A DNA stretch of 6,775 bases from Candidatus Merdenecus merdavium. Its GTDB lineage: Bacteria > Bacillota > Clostridia > Lachnospirales > Lachnospiraceae. Position 1 is the stretch's first letter. Every line of letters begins with the position of its first letter. The translations under genes and the position numbers were made by a program. The notes under the pieces are model-generated. The model did not search any database and was not told the origin of the DNA. It was given only the letters and a program-made list of their open reading frames with translations. The stretch covers positions 1 to 6,775 of the forward strand of contig DVLR01000253.1 of assembly GCA_018715425.1 (NCBI GenBank), given 5' to 3'. Shown piece by piece: positions 5,376 to 6,775 of this stretch.

Positions 5376-6341
5376 ATGTTCGATGATTTTAGAGAATGGT
5401 TATCTGATAATCTAAGATACCTCATACTATTTCTTGCCATTATTTTGGTTGTCGGTGCAGTAGGAGGAGCCATTGTACTGATAAAAGGAATGGAAGATAA
5501 GAACGAGAATCCAGTTCCTTCCACTCAGGAAACGGTATTAGAATCAGATACTAAAGCGGATGAAGATGACGTAGTAGAAATACCAGATACAGAACAGCAA
5601 TCAGAGTCAAGTAACGAGTTAGAGGAGGATGCAATACCAGAAGTTAATGATTTGGTTAAGCAATACTACGATGGAATGAGTAACCAGGATATAGATGGTT
5701 TGAAACTTGTAGTTGATCACTTAAGTGATGAAGGGATTGCTCAAATTCAACAACGGGGAAATTATATAGAAAATTATGGTGATATAAAAGTTTATACAAA
5801 AACAGGACCTGTAGAGAATTCCTACGTTGTATTTGCATATTATAAAATTAAGTTTAAAAATGTTGATACATTAGCACCCGGTTTAAGTAGTATATATGTA
5901 TGCACCAATGAGGAAGGCAGACTATATATTTCTACAAAAGATACGGAAGAATCAGTAAAAGACTATATTTCAGAAATTAGGCAAGATGAAGATGTAAAAG
6001 AGCTAGAACAACGTATTAATGACGAATATACGGAAGCTAGGGAATCGGATCCTAATTTACAAGCTGTCATTGAAGAGTTGGAAGGTAAAGGAGAACCTAT
6101 TGACGATACTTCTGCAGACAGCGATCAAGATATCAGTCAGGATGTTCAAACGAATAAGGTTGTAGTAACTACAGATATCTGTAACGTTAGAGCAGATTCT
6201 AGACCTGATGCTGACTTGCTTGGGACTCTTAATCCAGATGAAGAACTGACAAGAGTCCGAATATTAGATAATGGGTGGTCAGAAGTAAAATATCTAGATG
6301 GAACAGGTTATATTTTAAGTGACTATTTAGTGGAAAAATAA
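5376..6341 (+). CDS. Membrane-anchored SH3b-domain protein
   Basis: A 321-residue protein with one N-terminal transmembrane helix (about residues 15-36, YLILFLAIILVVGAVGGAIV). The charges around the helix suggest a short cytoplasmic N-terminus and an extracytoplasmic C-terminal part. Next come an acidic, Ser/Thr-rich low-complexity linker (about 40-88), an alpha/beta region at about 90-195 that resembles a small NTF2-like fold, and a charged helical stretch (about 195-235). A bacterial SH3b domain closes the protein (about 262-321, ICNVRADSRPD to GTGYILSDYLVEK). SH3b domains often bind peptidoglycan, so a cell-wall role is inferred. ATG 5376 is preferred because GGAGGT at 5366-5371 lies just upstream. 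The in-frame ATG 5364 overlaps that site and has none of its own. A double stop and a strong terminator follow. Confidence 0.82.
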   Translation: MFDDFREWLSDNLRYLILFLAIILVVGAVGGAIVLIKGMEDKNENPVPSTQETVLESDTKADEDDVVEIPDTEQQSESSNELEEDAIPEVNDLVKQYYDGMSNQDIDGLKLVVDHLSDEGIAQIQQRGNYIENYGDIKVYTKTGPVENSYVVFAYYKIKFKNVDTLAPGLSSIYVCTNEEGRLYISTKDTEESVKDYISEIRQDEDVKELEQRINDEYTEARESDPNLQAVIEELEGKGEPIDDTSADSDQDISQDVQTNKVVVTTDICNVRADSRPDADLLGTLNPDEELTRVRILDNGWSEVKYLDGTGYILSDYLVEK

Positions 6342-6342
6342 T

Positions 6343-6386
6343 AAAAAACCGTTTTAAGAAAAGACTTTCTTAAAACGGTTTTTTTT
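6343..6386 (+). terminator. Strong intrinsic terminator of the SH3b gene
   Basis: A perfect stem pairs CCGTTTTAAGAAA (6349-6361) with 6366-6378 around loop AGAC, extended by six A-T pairs to 19 bp. It is followed by a T-run (6379-6386). The symmetric A and T tracts would let it work on both strands. It begins just after the double TAA. Confidence 0.95.
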
Positions 6387-6508
6387 GCATATGGATGAAT
6401 AGAATACATAAAAAAACATATCCTAATGGTAGAAAGATGAAAGATAGAAGTTGTTAAAAAGAATGATACGTATGGAATTTACAAAGAGTAGAAACGAGGT
6501 TAAGGTCA

Positions 6509-6775
6509 ATGATAACAGAATCAGAGCAAAGAGTATTAGAAGAAATATATAAAAACACCATAACAGAACTAAAAAGTATTCAGACTATTATGGGGAAAGT
6601 TTATGACGAAGACTTAGCTTTAGATCTAAATAAGCAAGCTGTAAAACTGTCTAAAATCGAAGAAATAGCGGCTAATCGTCTAGCGAAGAAGAGAATACAT
6701 CCTGAACCTTTACGAGCATCAGAACGTTTTAAATTGTGGTCATCCATTCAAGGGGAAACATTATTAAATACGAGT
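6509..6775 (+). CDS. Small helical protein, possibly ferritin-like, 3' end missing
   Basis: An open frame of 89 codons runs off the window edge without a stop. ATG 6509 is preceded by GAGGT at 6496-6500 with 8-nt spacing, a good ribosome site. The product begins MITESEQRVLEEIYKNTITE and is predicted to be almost entirely alpha-helical and rich in Glu and Lys. It has no signal peptide or membrane segment in the visible part. The arrangement of an N-terminal helix, a KVYDEDLALDLNKQ helix and a proline-containing turn (KRIHPEP) before a further amphipathic helix recalls small ferritin-like helical-bundle proteins of unknown function found in Clostridia. That resemblance is from memory and weak. 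No clear iron-ligand set is visible in the fragment. It follows a strong terminator and so is its own unit. I could not identify its promoter. Confidence 0.65.
   Translation, partial: MITESEQRVLEEIYKNTITELKSIQTIMGKVYDEDLALDLNKQAVKLSKIEEIAANRLAKKRIHPEPLRASERFKLWSSIQGETLLNTS

Noticed and set aside
6387..6413. Sporulation sigma-G-like promoter (GCATA and CATAAAA) before the last gene
   Set aside because: The spacer is only 15 nt against about 18 expected, and the match sits directly on the preceding terminator.
6451..6476. TTGTTA with TATGGA as a promoter for the last gene
   Set aside because: The spacer is 14 nt and the -10 is poor. The ATACGTAT palindrome at 6466-6473 is short enough to be chance.

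Overview
The window is AT-rich chromosomal DNA with strong AAGGAGG-type ribosome binding sites, GTG and TTG starts, sigma-A promoters and classic intrinsic terminators. The gene content (YqeG, aminopeptidase P, EF-P, a DUF5688 protein, a membrane-anchored SH3b protein) points to a Firmicute of class Clostridia, most likely Lachnospiraceae of the Lachnoclostridium phytofermentans type. That assignment is inference from family knowledge; no database was searched. The DNA reads as stable core chromosome: I see no transposase, integrase, phage gene, CRISPR array or broken gene.

Region 1 (1-3768) is a same-strand housekeeping run. An isochorismatase-family hydrolase is followed after 17 nt by a type I 3-dehydroquinate dehydratase (aroD), with a weak hairpin terminator over the aroD stop. 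A good extended -10 promoter then starts yqeG, a HAD phosphatase, and pepP, an M24B aminopeptidase P only 5 nt further on. efp follows with its own probable promoter and ends at a strong terminator. The set covers shikimate biosynthesis, cleavage of Xaa-Pro N-termini and rescue of ribosomes at proline stretches.

Region 2 (3769-5230) holds about 180 nt in which I recognise no gene, then a clear promoter, a leader and a TTG-start DUF5688 gene of unknown function. This is followed by a probable tRNA promoter and a perfect 12-bp inverted repeat. One arm of that repeat, TTTACCCCCTAT, also occurs in the leader of the DUF5688 gene, so copies of the motif flank it.

Region 3 (5231-6775) has tRNA-Arg(CCG), then 72 nt later a gene for a single-pass membrane protein with an extracytoplasmic domain and a C-terminal SH3b domain. 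I see no convincing promoter or terminator between the two, so they may share a transcript. A strong 19-bp terminator closes the unit. The window ends inside a small helical protein gene whose 3' end is missing.

I found no clear novel multi-gene system. The least explained items are the DUF5688 gene with its flanking 12-mers, the tRNA-SH3b arrangement and the truncated helical protein.
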